Source: Cytobacillus sp. NCCP-133
GTDB lineage: Bacteria > Bacillota > Bacilli > Bacillales > Cytobacillaceae
NCBI RefSeq assembly: GCF_026011715.1
Contig: NZ_BRVM01000021.1
Location: 1 to 61,920 of the forward strand
DNA length: 61,920 nt
Direction of reading: 5' to 3'
The notes under the pieces are model-generated. The model was not told where the DNA came from. It saw only the letters and a program-made list of their open reading frames with translations, and made no database searches. Of the stretch, positions 35,660-43,694 are shown piece after piece. Position 1 is the stretch's first letter. Each line of letters opens with the position of its first letter. The translations under genes and the position numbers were made by a program.

Positions 35660-36427
35660 TTAAATCTTTTGATATTCATATCCGAGGGCCTGTGAAATCG
35701 TGTGGCTGCATTCTTTTAAGAGCCCTACATACTGTTCGCGGATTTCAGCTGTTACTTTTGCTGCTGGCATGGACATGCTGATGCCGGCAACCGCTTTACC
35801 TGAATAATCCTTAATCGGAACGGCCAGGCAGAAGATGCCTGATTCGTTTTCTTGATTATCAACTGAATAACCGGCCATTCTGACATGGCTGATTTCTTCT
35901 AATAACTCTTCTTTTGAGCTAATTGACTTGGATGTCTGGCTTGTGTACTGATAGTTTTCAAGAAACTGTTCAAGTTCAGCATCTGTTTTGGCGGAAATAA
36001 GCGATTTGCCTACAGCACTGGTATGGACCGGAACACGGCGGCCAATACGGGAGTATAAGACGGTGACTCCGCTTCCTTCAACCTTATCGATATAAACACC
36101 TTCCTGGCCGTCCAGAATGACTAGATGAACCGTTAAGTTTGTCGTCGCCGAAAGCCTCTCCAGATGTTTTCTGGCAACTTTCCGTAAATCGAGATCGCTG
36201 AGAACCATATTTCCCCGTTCAAAAAGCTTCAGGCCAAGCCGATATTTCCCATTCTCTTCATTTTGTGAGATATATCGCTGTTCCTGTAACGTTTTTAGCA
36301 AGGAATGAACCGTGCTTTTGTGCAGGTTCATCCTTAAGCTGATTTCTGTAATGGATAATTCTCTATCCCGCTCGTCAAATAAATCCATTATCTTTAATGC
36401 GCGTTCCACTGATTGGATGATAGGCAT
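35660..36427 (-). CDS. IclR family transcriptional regulator
   Basis: A 255-residue regulator. Winged helix-turn-helix at about 1-65 (SITEISLRMNLHKSTVHSLLKTL) and an IclR effector domain at about 80-250 (GVTVLYSRIGRRVPVHTSAVGKSLIS). IclR proteins commonly repress sugar-acid operons (KdgR, XynR type) and release DNA on binding a pathway intermediate. It lies within the operon, 61 bp after the large dehydratase gene, and is the only regulator in the island, so it probably controls it. Confidence 0.9.
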   Translation of the reverse strand: MPIIQSVERALKIMDLFDERDRELSITEISLRMNLHKSTVHSLLKTLQEQRYISQNEENGKYRLGLKLFERGNMVLSDLDLRKVARKHLERLSATTNLTVHLVILDGQEGVYIDKVEGSGVTVLYSRIGRRVPVHTSAVGKSLISAKTDAELEQFLENYQYTSQTSKSISSKEELLEEISHVRMAGYSVDNQENESGIFCLAVPIKDYSGKAVAGISMSMPAAKVTAEIREQYVGLLKECSHTISQALGYEYQKI

Positions 36428-36488
36428 TTTTGCTCACTCCTAGTTCTATTTGACTTAATTTTACAGGATATTTGACGAGCTTGCCTTA

Positions 36489-38696
36489 TTATGCGTTTGT
36501 GCTGGTTTCATGAAGCAAAATATCTTTTTCATAGTCCAGCACAGCATCTTCTATAACAGCCAGCGGAACAACACCATTTGCCGCATCGGTATGGCCATAC
36601 ATGCGATTGCTTGCTGCAACTAGCTTCTGGCGTGCTTTCATTCGCTGTTTTCTTTCTTCCGTAAGGGATTGGCGATCTGCCTTTAAGCTATCTGAAAATG
36701 CATGCACAACCTGGCCTGCGAACAGCTGAGCCCGGTCTACAAAGTCTATGCGGCGTCCCCGAAGCTGAAGATGTACAACATCCCCTGTTTGAAGAAAACC
36801 AATGCCCCCGCCTTCATAGGCTTCCGGTGTCATATGCCCAATGGCAGCGCCGTAGGTAACGCCGGAATAGCGTCCATCACTGATGATGGTTGCCAGCTTT
36901 TTCATCACGCGATTGGCATTAATATGCTGCATAGGCGTAAACATCTCCGGCATTCCAAAAGCAACCGGACCCTGCCCTCCAATGACAACTGAAATCTTCA
37001 GAATGCCTTTTTCAGCCATCTCGTCAAATAATGTTTCGTACGTTTCTTCTTTTAAAAGCTCCCATTCCTGTTTATTATTGTATTTCAGTGTTTCAAGCAG
37101 GAGGTTATGGTCAAATAACTTATCCTTTTTTATGTCGGTAAGCAGGTTTGAGTCCAGAAGGCTTCTATTAGCATCATCCTCATTCTCAAAATAAAGGACG
37201 AATGCAAGCTTATCATCGAACTGATCAAGCTGCGGCGTTGGCATACCGCTTATTTTCACAACAGCGCTCTCGAAGAAATTCCCCTGCAATACATCTACAC
37301 CGCTGAATGTCCTGCGTGGTTCTGCTGATGATAAGATGACAGGATTTTCTTTTACATTGGCTGCCTGCAGGCTTCGTGTGATGGCCAGACGCTCTCTCCA
37401 TGTTCTGGCTGCAACGGTCGGTGCATCCTGATCCATCGGAACGCCATGTTCAAGAAGTTCGTAAAAGAGCGTTTCCATTCCCCGGCTCGTTCCGCTGCAG
37501 CATTGCATCGCAAGCGAGTAGATGTCGCGGCCTTCTGTTAGGCTGTAGTCAAATAAATCCGGAATTGGATGTTCGTGATGGATGCGGTCCAAATCCCATA
37601 AGCTGAATTTGTATCCCCCATAGAGCATGCCTGCCACGATGTGCATCATCAAGTTAGTGGAACCGCCAGATGCACTGTGGATGCGGATGGCATTCTTAAT
37701 ATTGGCAGCCACAATATTGGAAACTCCATATTTTTCTTCATTAATCATAGTGGCAAAGCTGTCAAGAACGGCATTGATCTGCCTTTGTGTCGGCGGATCT
37801 GTCAGCAGCTCTACCGCTGGATGAACAAGCCCCAATCCAGCGACCAAATGCCTGGAGCTATTGCCGGTTCCATTAAAGGCACACACACCGCCCTGTCCGT
37901 CACATGTGGCAACGGCAAGCCTCATTTCAAAATATTTATGCTGTTCTTTCGTTAAAATACCCCGCTCGCAGGCACGCTCGAAAACACCTTGAAAGGCTGT
38001 ATTAGAAGAGCATTGCAGGATATAGGCCATGGTGTCGCGCAAATCAGCCGCCACATCCGGGGCATCGTCCGCCTCTGCCTTTTTCGCCAATTCTTCCAGT
38101 TCTGCGATTACATCATCAGGGATCGAGCCGCCTTCAAGTACATGTGCCGGGGCAAATGTTGCAAAAAATGGAGCCTCGCCGCGGCTGCGCCTCACCCGGT
38201 CGACATGTGCCAAGGCACTGACAACGCCAAGGGGCTGTTTATCGCACCCTTGAATGACGAATGCACCATGATAACTATGTGCTTCCAACTGATTGACCAC
38301 CATTTGGGCAACGGCGTTCCGGCTTTGAAGCGAATAGCTCATTCCCTGATTGCTTTGGGCAGTCCCGTCACACATGACGGGTGTGGAAAAGTAAAAAGGA
38401 ACTCCTCCGTTTTGCCAGATGCGGATGGCTGCCCGGGCAGAGGTCTGATAGTCCATAATGTGGGCAGGATGGTCAGATGAGCCTCCGATAATAGCAATGC
38501 GCGGGGCATTTATTTCCAGTCGGTTATAGATTTCTTCAAGCGTCCAATCCGGCTTTCCGCCTTCGTAGGATGAACCGAGTGTCTGTTTTGCACGGTCCAA
38601 AAGGCCGGCTACCGTAATCGGTTCATTGGCTTTCCCTTGTACATTGTCACGATATGGATTTACAGAATTGTCTATAAGCGGATATACATGTGTCAT
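36489..38696 (-). CDS. IlvD/Edd-family aldonate dehydratase (YjhG/YagF-like)
   Basis: A 735-residue Fe-S dehydratase most like YjhG/YagF xylonate dehydratases. Cluster cysteines are seen in VMCDGTAQ, IQGCDKQP and TCDGQGGVCAFN. GGSTNLMMHI and SDGRYSGVTYGAAIGH are family motifs. It is about 80 residues longer than the E. coli proteins; the extra part falls around residues 500-560, a charged segment including DANRSLLDSNLLTDIKKD. Likely substrates are pentonates or hexonates such as xylonate. It lies between the LarA homologue and the IclR gene. Confidence 0.85.
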   Translation of the reverse strand: MTHVYPLIDNSVNPYRDNVQGKANEPITVAGLLDRAKQTLGSSYEGGKPDWTLEEIYNRLEINAPRIAIIGGSSDHPAHIMDYQTSARAAIRIWQNGGVPFYFSTPVMCDGTAQSNQGMSYSLQSRNAVAQMVVNQLEAHSYHGAFVIQGCDKQPLGVVSALAHVDRVRRSRGEAPFFATFAPAHVLEGGSIPDDVIAELEELAKKAEADDAPDVAADLRDTMAYILQCSSNTAFQGVFERACERGILTKEQHKYFEMRLAVATCDGQGGVCAFNGTGNSSRHLVAGLGLVHPAVELLTDPPTQRQINAVLDSFATMINEEKYGVSNIVAANIKNAIRIHSASGGSTNLMMHIVAGMLYGGYKFSLWDLDRIHHEHPIPDLFDYSLTEGRDIYSLAMQCCSGTSRGMETLFYELLEHGVPMDQDAPTVAARTWRERLAITRSLQAANVKENPVILSSAEPRRTFSGVDVLQGNFFESAVVKISGMPTPQLDQFDDKLAFVLYFENEDDANRSLLDSNLLTDIKKDKLFDHNLLLETLKYNNKQEWELLKEETYETLFDEMAEKGILKISVVIGGQGPVAFGMPEMFTPMQHINANRVMKKLATIISDGRYSGVTYGAAIGHMTPEAYEGGGIGFLQTGDVVHLQLRGRRIDFVDRAQLFAGQVVHAFSDSLKADRQSLTEERKQRMKARQKLVAASNRMYGHTDAANGVVPLAVIEDAVLDYEKDILLHETSTNA

Positions 38697-38742
38697 GTGA
38701 ACACTCCTTCTCTATTATTCTGCAAAAATAGCTTTTGCCGTT

Positions 38743-39993
38743 TTAAGCAAACACTATTTCCTGCAGCTCTGAAATAATTTCAAGATTGCCGTTTAGTTTC
38801 GCTTCCTCAACCATGCTTTCCGAGATCCAAATCTCCCCGATGTCTAATGTATTCTTGATCCGAATCGCTTTTACCTTGTTTAAATCAAAGGAATTGCAGG
38901 TTTTGATGGCAGCCTTGACTGCCAGCTCCTTTGTTTCGAGCACCATTGGAAGCTTAATCACTTCAATGACTGTGCTGGTCAATGCATTTGCATAGCCTTT
39001 CTCCCAGATAATTTCATCTGCTACCGCTTTCGTTGTCATATCTGCCAAGCCTATGCCATTCGCATTTCCATGCGTTTTTTCGGTTAGGCCCAGCACCACA
39101 ATTCTTTTGATATCCGGACCGCCGGTTGCATATGGCGTAGCGAAATTCCCAGTAATATTGGGGTCCATCCCGTCACCTGAAATATCTTTTCCAAGCTCGT
39201 CAACAATCAGGACATCAAACTTATCAAAGTGAATTTTAGGCATTAACGATTTGGCTTCTTTCAAAAGTTCCGGCTCCACTGTTTCCAGGTCCTCTGCCGC
39301 AACAGCAATAACCTTAGCAATCTTGTCATAAGCATTTTCAAGTGAGGCAAGGCCGAAAATAATCGGAGCTTTTGATAATGAAATTTTGGCCATTTCCGGT
39401 ACATGCTCTGCCATATATTTAAAGCTGTAGGCATGGGCTGCTTCCGCCCCTTTTTGCTTCCCGAGCCCGATCGTAATCATTTTCATAAGCCCGCTTTCAA
39501 CCGGTCCGCGGAATGCCGTATGAGGCTTAATCCGATTGATGACAATAATTTTGTCAGCTTCATAGGCGTTTCGGTCAATATAGACCGGAAGCCCATTTGG
39601 GAGTTCGCCTATTTTAACTACTTCCATGGAGGATTTAATTGGTGCCTCAACGGCTCCTTCCGTCACGCCCAATTGGTGAAGCACATCAATCTGGCCTTCC
39701 GCTGTTGCCCCGCCATGGCTTCCCATTGCCGGAACAATAAATGGCTGCCCTCCGGCACGCTTAATTTCTCTGACCGTTTCACGCACCAGAACAGGTAAAT
39801 CGGCCAGCCCCCTGCTTCCGACTGCAATCGCCACGGAATCTCCTTCGTTAATTTTTGTCAGCACATTCGTTTCATTCAGTGTTTTCCTCACCTCAGCTCC
39901 CACATCATCCAGCTGGGGGGCATGAAATTTCTGCTTGACTTTAACCATTTTGGGAATAGTGATCTCTTTTAATATTTCTTTAATGATGTCCAT
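38743..39993 (-). CDS. LarA-family nickel-pincer-dependent racemase/epimerase homologue
   Basis: A 416-residue LarA homologue (DUF2088). In lactate racemase the cofactor and catalytic residues are, from memory, His108, His174, Lys184 and His200. Here His93 (GSHGG), His158 (IKPHTAF), Lys171 (ESGLMKM) and His187 (AAHAYS) fall at matching spacing: 65 instead of 66, then 13 instead of 10, then 16 as in LarA. The cofactor machinery looks intact. The surrounding genes process sugar acids, so a C2 epimerase of an aldonate is a better guess than lactate racemase. It is followed by the aldonate dehydratase gene and preceded by TRAP transporter genes. Confidence 0.85.
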   Translation of the reverse strand: MDIIKEILKEITIPKMVKVKQKFHAPQLDDVGAEVRKTLNETNVLTKINEGDSVAIAVGSRGLADLPVLVRETVREIKRAGGQPFIVPAMGSHGGATAEGQIDVLHQLGVTEGAVEAPIKSSMEVVKIGELPNGLPVYIDRNAYEADKIIVINRIKPHTAFRGPVESGLMKMITIGLGKQKGAEAAHAYSFKYMAEHVPEMAKISLSKAPIIFGLASLENAYDKIAKVIAVAAEDLETVEPELLKEAKSLMPKIHFDKFDVLIVDELGKDISGDGMDPNITGNFATPYATGGPDIKRIVVLGLTEKTHGNANGIGLADMTTKAVADEIIWEKGYANALTSTVIEVIKLPMVLETKELAVKAAIKTCNSFDLNKVKAIRIKNTLDIGEIWISESMVEEAKLNGNLEIISELQEIVFA

Positions 39994-40032
39994 ATCCTTA
40001 TCTCCTTCATCCTTCTCACTCTGGCACCCCGG

Positions 40033-40106
40033 TTAATTCAGCCATTTAAGCGGAACCGGAATCATTTCCGGGAATAGGATCAGCAGCACCAGCACAATTG
40101 CGGTTT
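40033..40106 (-). pseudogene. C-terminal remnant of a second TRAP large permease
   Basis: The minus strand reads TAIVLVLLILFPEMIPVPLK then WLN and TAA at 40033-40035. This is the usual end of a DctM-type permease (hydrophobic helix, then LFPE). The frame is closed by stops just upstream. The intact DctM gene ends separately at 40243, so this is what remains of a duplicated or replaced permease. Confidence 0.55.
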
Positions 40107-40242
40107 ATCATCCAAAACCAGTTATTGTTCTGCATTGTAAAACACGGTTTTGCCATATCCGCAAAAAGTGAACAGCATTTTTTGATCACCGATAAAATGC
40201 TGTTAAATAGAAATCGCATAGGTCTTTCCAATTTAGTCAGGT

Positions 40243-41508
40243 TTATAAGAACAATAGTGACAGCTGCGGAGCAACAATGATGACCAGCAAGGTAATAACC
40301 ATGGCAATGAAAAACGGCACAATCGCTTTTGATAACTGCTCCAGTGATAAACCGGATATCCCCGCTCCTACAAACAGGTTTACACCAAGCGGCGGTGTTA
40401 TAAATCCAATTGCCAGGTTTACGATCATAATAATCCCAAAGTGAATTGGATCATAGCCAATCTGCAGAGCAACCGGCAGAAGGATTGGCGTTAGGATGAT
40501 AATGGCTGCAATCGTGTCCATGAAACAGCCGACAATCAATAGCAATAATGTAATCAGCATCATGATGATGAGCGGCTCGCTGGAAATCGACATCATCGCT
40601 TCCGCAATCTGATTTGGTATTTGTTCAATAGTCAAAAGTCGGCCAAATGCTGTTGCAGCTCCCACGATCACGAGCACTGAGGCTGTCGTTAAAGCAGAAT
40701 CAACAAAAATCTGCGGAAGGTCTTTAAATTTCAATTCTTTGTAAACGAATACACTGACAACTAAGCCGAATACTACTGCGACAACTGCTGCTTCTGTCGG
40801 TGTGAAGATCCCGCCGTATATGCCGCCTAAAATAACGACCGGAATCATGAGGGCCCATTTTGCCTCCCAAATGGCTGTCAAAATCCCTTTGGCGGTTGTT
40901 TTTTGGTCCGATCCGGTATAGCCCATTTTTTTCGAATGGATATAAGAATAAATCATCAAGCCGATTCCAACCATGATCCCTGGAATAATCCCGGCAATAA
41001 ACATATCGCCGATCGACACGCTGCCGGATACGCCGTAAATAACCATCGGAATACTTGGAGGAATGATGACACCGATGGAACCTGCCGCAGCAACAACAGC
41101 AGTGGCGAAGCGTTTGTCATACCCTTTTTGAACCATGGCCGGAATCATAATCCCGCCAATGGCTGCTACGGTTGCAGGACCTGAACCGGAGATTGCCGCA
41201 AAAAACATACAGGTGATGATGGTAGCCATCGCAATCCCGCCAGTTTTATTCCCGACCATTGAATCTGCTACATTAAATAAGCGCTTGGATATTCCGCCCT
41301 TTCCCATAATTTCGCCGGCGATAATAAAGTATGGGACAGCCAGCAGCGGAAAAGAGTCAACAGAGTTGGTTAATTCCTTCATCAGGAACTCGACCGGCAT
41401 TTCGCCGGTATATAAAATCGTGAATAGTACCGCTAACCCGATTGCGATTCCTATAGGAACGGTAAAAAATAGAAATACTGCAAATGAACCGAATAATACC
41501 CCTGCCAT
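40243..41508 (-). CDS. TRAP transporter large permease (DctM family)
   Basis: A 421-residue protein with about twelve membrane helices and classic DctM features: FTVPIGIAIGLAV, PLLAVPYFIIAGEIMGKGG (about 54-72), SGSGPATVAAIGGIMIPAM (about 108-126), IPPSIPMVIYG and a C-terminal ITPPLGVNLFVG. It is the transport subunit of a sodium-coupled TRAP system that works with the SBP and DctQ genes just upstream. The substrate is presumably the sugar acid degraded by the island. Confidence 0.93.
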   Translation of the reverse strand: MAGVLFGSFAVFLFFTVPIGIAIGLAVLFTILYTGEMPVEFLMKELTNSVDSFPLLAVPYFIIAGEIMGKGGISKRLFNVADSMVGNKTGGIAMATIITCMFFAAISGSGPATVAAIGGIMIPAMVQKGYDKRFATAVVAAAGSIGVIIPPSIPMVIYGVSGSVSIGDMFIAGIIPGIMVGIGLMIYSYIHSKKMGYTGSDQKTTAKGILTAIWEAKWALMIPVVILGGIYGGIFTPTEAAVVAVVFGLVVSVFVYKELKFKDLPQIFVDSALTTASVLVIVGAATAFGRLLTIEQIPNQIAEAMMSISSEPLIIMMLITLLLLIVGCFMDTIAAIIILTPILLPVALQIGYDPIHFGIIMIVNLAIGFITPPLGVNLFVGAGISGLSLEQLSKAIVPFFIAMVITLLVIIVAPQLSLLFL

Positions 41509-41536
41509 TCAGAACTTACCTCCTTCACAAAATCTT

Positions 41537-42070
41537 CTAGATCGCATTAATGTTCTGCCCTACATCTGACGGAAGCTCCTGGTTTTTACCAAAGTTTTTA
41601 ATGTCTCTCACATTGCCAATCATGTTTTGGATCAATCGGATTCCCGCAAGCCCCATGCCAACGGGTGGAGCCAGATACACAATGCCTGTTGGAATTTGAA
41701 GTGCAGGTGTTGTCTGTCCAAATAAAAGCAGCTGGGATGCGATGCCATAGCCATAAATCGCAACATATACACAGAAAATGAAAAAGAGGATATTAGAGAT
41801 GAGTGAAAAATATATTTTCGTTTTGTCTTTAAATAGCAATAATGCGGCATCTACTTTAATGTGGCGGTGATGCTTGACCGCGTAGCTGATCCCAATGTAA
41901 ATGAGCCAGATAAAGCAGTACCGCGCGAGCTCCTCGGACCAGGAAAGTGAATTTGACATCACATAACGCATAAAGACTTGTAAAAAAATCACGGCAACCA
42001 TGACAGCCGACAAAAGGAACAGTATGTACTTTTCGAGGTTTTCATCAAGCCATTTTAGTGGTTTTAGCAA
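41537..42070 (-). CDS. TRAP transporter small permease (DctQ family)
   Basis: A 177-residue four-helix membrane protein (LEKYILFLLSAVMVAVIFLQ, RYCFIWLIYIGISYAVKHHRHIKVD and two later helices). RYCFIWLIYIG is a DctQ hallmark. The longer frame would start inside the terminator hairpin after the SBP gene, so TTG 42070 with AGAGG upstream is preferred. It is expressed after the SBP gene, below a hairpin that would set the usual high SBP to permease ratio. Confidence 0.85.
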   Translation of the reverse strand: MLKPLKWLDENLEKYILFLLSAVMVAVIFLQVFMRYVMSNSLSWSEELARYCFIWLIYIGISYAVKHHRHIKVDAALLLFKDKTKIYFSLISNILFFIFCVYVAIYGYGIASQLLLFGQTTPALQIPTGIVYLAPPVGMGLAGIRLIQNMIGNVRDIKNFGKNQELPSDVGQNINAI

Positions 42071-42091
42071 ACTGGATCGCCTCTTTTCTTT

Positions 42092-42130
42092 AAAAAGGGG
42101 CCGGCCATCAGGCGACAACCGGCCTCTCTT
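42092..42130 (-). terminator. Attenuating stem-loop after the TRAP SBP gene
   Basis: GGGGCCGG/CCGGCCTC arms followed on the minus strand by TTTTTAAAG. It sits between SBP and permease genes of one operon. Confidence 0.75.
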
Positions 42131-42132
42131 TT

Positions 42133-43185
42133 TTATTTTGCCTTATCAACCTCAGCAAGGAATTCATCTACAATTTCAGCACCGATTTTATCTTTATATT
42201 TATCGATTACCGGCTTTACAGCTTCCTGGAACTTTTCAAATTCTCCATCTTTGATTTCTGTGAAAGTCATTTCCTTCTTTAGTGTTTCAAGAGATTCATC
42301 CGCAACTGCACGATTGCGCTCACGATTGAATTTCCCAGCTTCTACTGCAGCCTTTGAAACAATTTCCTGCTGCTCAGCAGAAAGCTGTTCCCAAATCTCT
42401 TTGCTGAATAAGAAGATAAACGGTGTGTAAACGTGATTTGTATTTGAAACATGCTTCTGAACCTCAGGGTACTTACTTAACAAAATCGTTGGGTATGGAT
42501 TTTCCTGTCCATCGATTGTGCCCTGCTGCAATGCAGTAAACAATTCAGTGAATGCCATTGGTGTCGGGTTTGCACCAAGAGCTTTCCAAGCGTCTAAGTG
42601 AATTTCATTTTCCATTGTACGGATTTTCAAGCCTTTAACATCTTCCATTGCGGCAACAGGCTTTACATCGTTTGTTAAGTTACGGAAGCCATTTTCCCAC
42701 CAAGCAAGACCAACAAGACCCTGACTGTCAACCATCTCAAGCATCTTATCTCCAAACGGTCCATCCAGAACTTTGTCTGCAACTTCTTCATTTGGAACCG
42801 TGAATGGAAGGTCGAATACTCCGAATTCAGGAATGAAGTTAACAAGCGGTGATGTAGATGGAATCGTGATATCAAGTGTACCGAACTGAAGCATCTCAAT
42901 CGCAGAACGGTCATCTGCAATCTGGCCGGAATGATACACTTCAACTGTTAAATCATCGGATTCTGCTTCAACCAATTCTTTAAACTTCATAGCCCCTTCA
43001 TATTCAGGATGCTTGTCATTTACCCCGATGCTAACCTTCAGCGTACGCTTCTCTCCTTCGCCGCTTGCACTATCTGATGAACCTTTTTCAGAAGCGCCTG
43101 TCGAGCTTGAGTTTCCCCCGCAGGCTGCTAAAACCATTGTGCTGATCATTAAGATACTAAGAAATAAAATCGATAGTTTCTTCAT
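42133..43185 (-). CDS. TRAP transporter substrate-binding lipoprotein (DctP family)
   Basis: A 350-residue lipoprotein. The lipobox LAAC puts the lipidated Cys at residue 22, followed by a Ser/Gly linker. The DctP fold shows DDRSAIEMLQFGTLDITIPS (about 110-130), GLAWWENGFRNLTND (about 157-171), LKIRTMENEIHLDAWKALGANPTPM (about 185-209; the conserved carboxylate-binding Arg is in KIRTM) and QQGTIDGQENPYPTI. The conserved Arg indicates a carboxylate substrate. It is the first gene of the operon, with tandem promoters and a candidate cre site upstream. Confidence 0.93.
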   Translation of the reverse strand: MKKLSILFLSILMISTMVLAACGGNSSSTGASEKGSSDSASGEGEKRTLKVSIGVNDKHPEYEGAMKFKELVEAESDDLTVEVYHSGQIADDRSAIEMLQFGTLDITIPSTSPLVNFIPEFGVFDLPFTVPNEEVADKVLDGPFGDKMLEMVDSQGLVGLAWWENGFRNLTNDVKPVAAMEDVKGLKIRTMENEIHLDAWKALGANPTPMAFTELFTALQQGTIDGQENPYPTILLSKYPEVQKHVSNTNHVYTPFIFLFSKEIWEQLSAEQQEIVSKAAVEAGKFNRERNRAVADESLETLKKEMTFTEIKDGEFEKFQEAVKPVIDKYKDKIGAEIVDEFLAEVDKAK

Positions 43186-43273
43186 AAATTTTCCCCCTCA
43201 ACTATTTTTAAAAATGATAGTTAATCTGATTTTCTGCGCTATCATTGGAAGTTTCATAGTGACTTTTCCGGCA

Positions 43274-43288
43274 ATAAAACGCTTTCAT
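43274..43288 (-). promoter_or_regulatory. Candidate cre site (CcpA)
   Basis: On the minus strand ATGAAAGCGTTTTAT fits the TGWAANCGNTNWCA consensus except for the last two positions. It lies between the promoters and dctP, a place where CcpA would block transcription when preferred sugars are present. Confidence 0.5.
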
Positions 43289-43339
43289 ACTTCTGTAAAA
43301 AAAATCGGTCTATGTATCACCTCTTTTTAATTGTTTTAC

Positions 43340-43407
43340 ATTATAAAACTCTGTTCTGCATTCGTGAACTTATTTGTATTGTAACGTTAGTAGGTTTTAG
43401 TTGTCAA
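43340..43407 (-). promoter_or_regulatory. Tandem promoters of the TRAP/sugar-acid operon
   Basis: Distal: TTGACA (43402-43407), 18 bp, TACAAT (43378-43383). Proximal: TTCACG, 17 bp, TATAAT (43340-43345). A partial palindrome GTTCTGCATTCGTGAAC (43353-43369) overlaps the proximal promoter and is a possible IclR operator. Confidence 0.6.
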
Positions 43408-43580
43408 ACTATTTTTTATATTCAAATCGAATAATAAAATTTAAACTATTTCAAAAAAATTAATTATTGGTTTCGAGATATAGAATATAAAAGATTTATC
43501 GTTCTTAATTATATTTTGATAAAGCTTTTTTCGCGAAAAAAATTTTCATCCGCAGAGAAATTATCTTTTCTTCCTATTTA

Positions 43581-43660
43581 AGAAAAGCGCAGGGCGCCTG
43601 AAGCTAGACCGTTTTCTAAGTTCAAAGGGATATAAATTCTGATATTATAAAAAAAAGCCA
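43581..43660 (+). repeat. Dispersed repeat, copy B
   Basis: From AAGAAAAGCGCAGGGCGCCTG through AGCTAGACCG and AAGTTCAAAGGGATATAAA to ATTATAAAAAAAAGCC. It is nearly the same as copy D (55870-55955, opposite strand) and ends on the prfB terminator. Confidence 0.85.
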
Positions 43661-43687
43661 ATGCCGGAAGTCTTCCGGCATTGGCTT
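43651..43687 (-). terminator. prfB terminator
   Basis: AAGCCAATGCCGGAAG/CTTCCGGCATTGGCTT perfect stem followed on the minus strand by TTTTTTTTATAAT. Confidence 0.93.
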
Positions 43688-43694
43688 CTACTTT

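Larger units (their letters stand above)
43186..43650. other. Regulatory region upstream of the TRAP operon
   Basis: About 465 bp without a gene. It carries the cre-like site, two promoters and a dispersed repeat (copy B) next to the prfB terminator. The remainder is A+T-rich with no recognised function. Confidence 0.6.

Noticed and set aside
36702..38480. Several plus-strand frames over 100 codons inside the aldonate dehydratase and secA genes
   Set aside because: They are antisense to well-supported proteins with clear motifs and have no ribosome binding sites.
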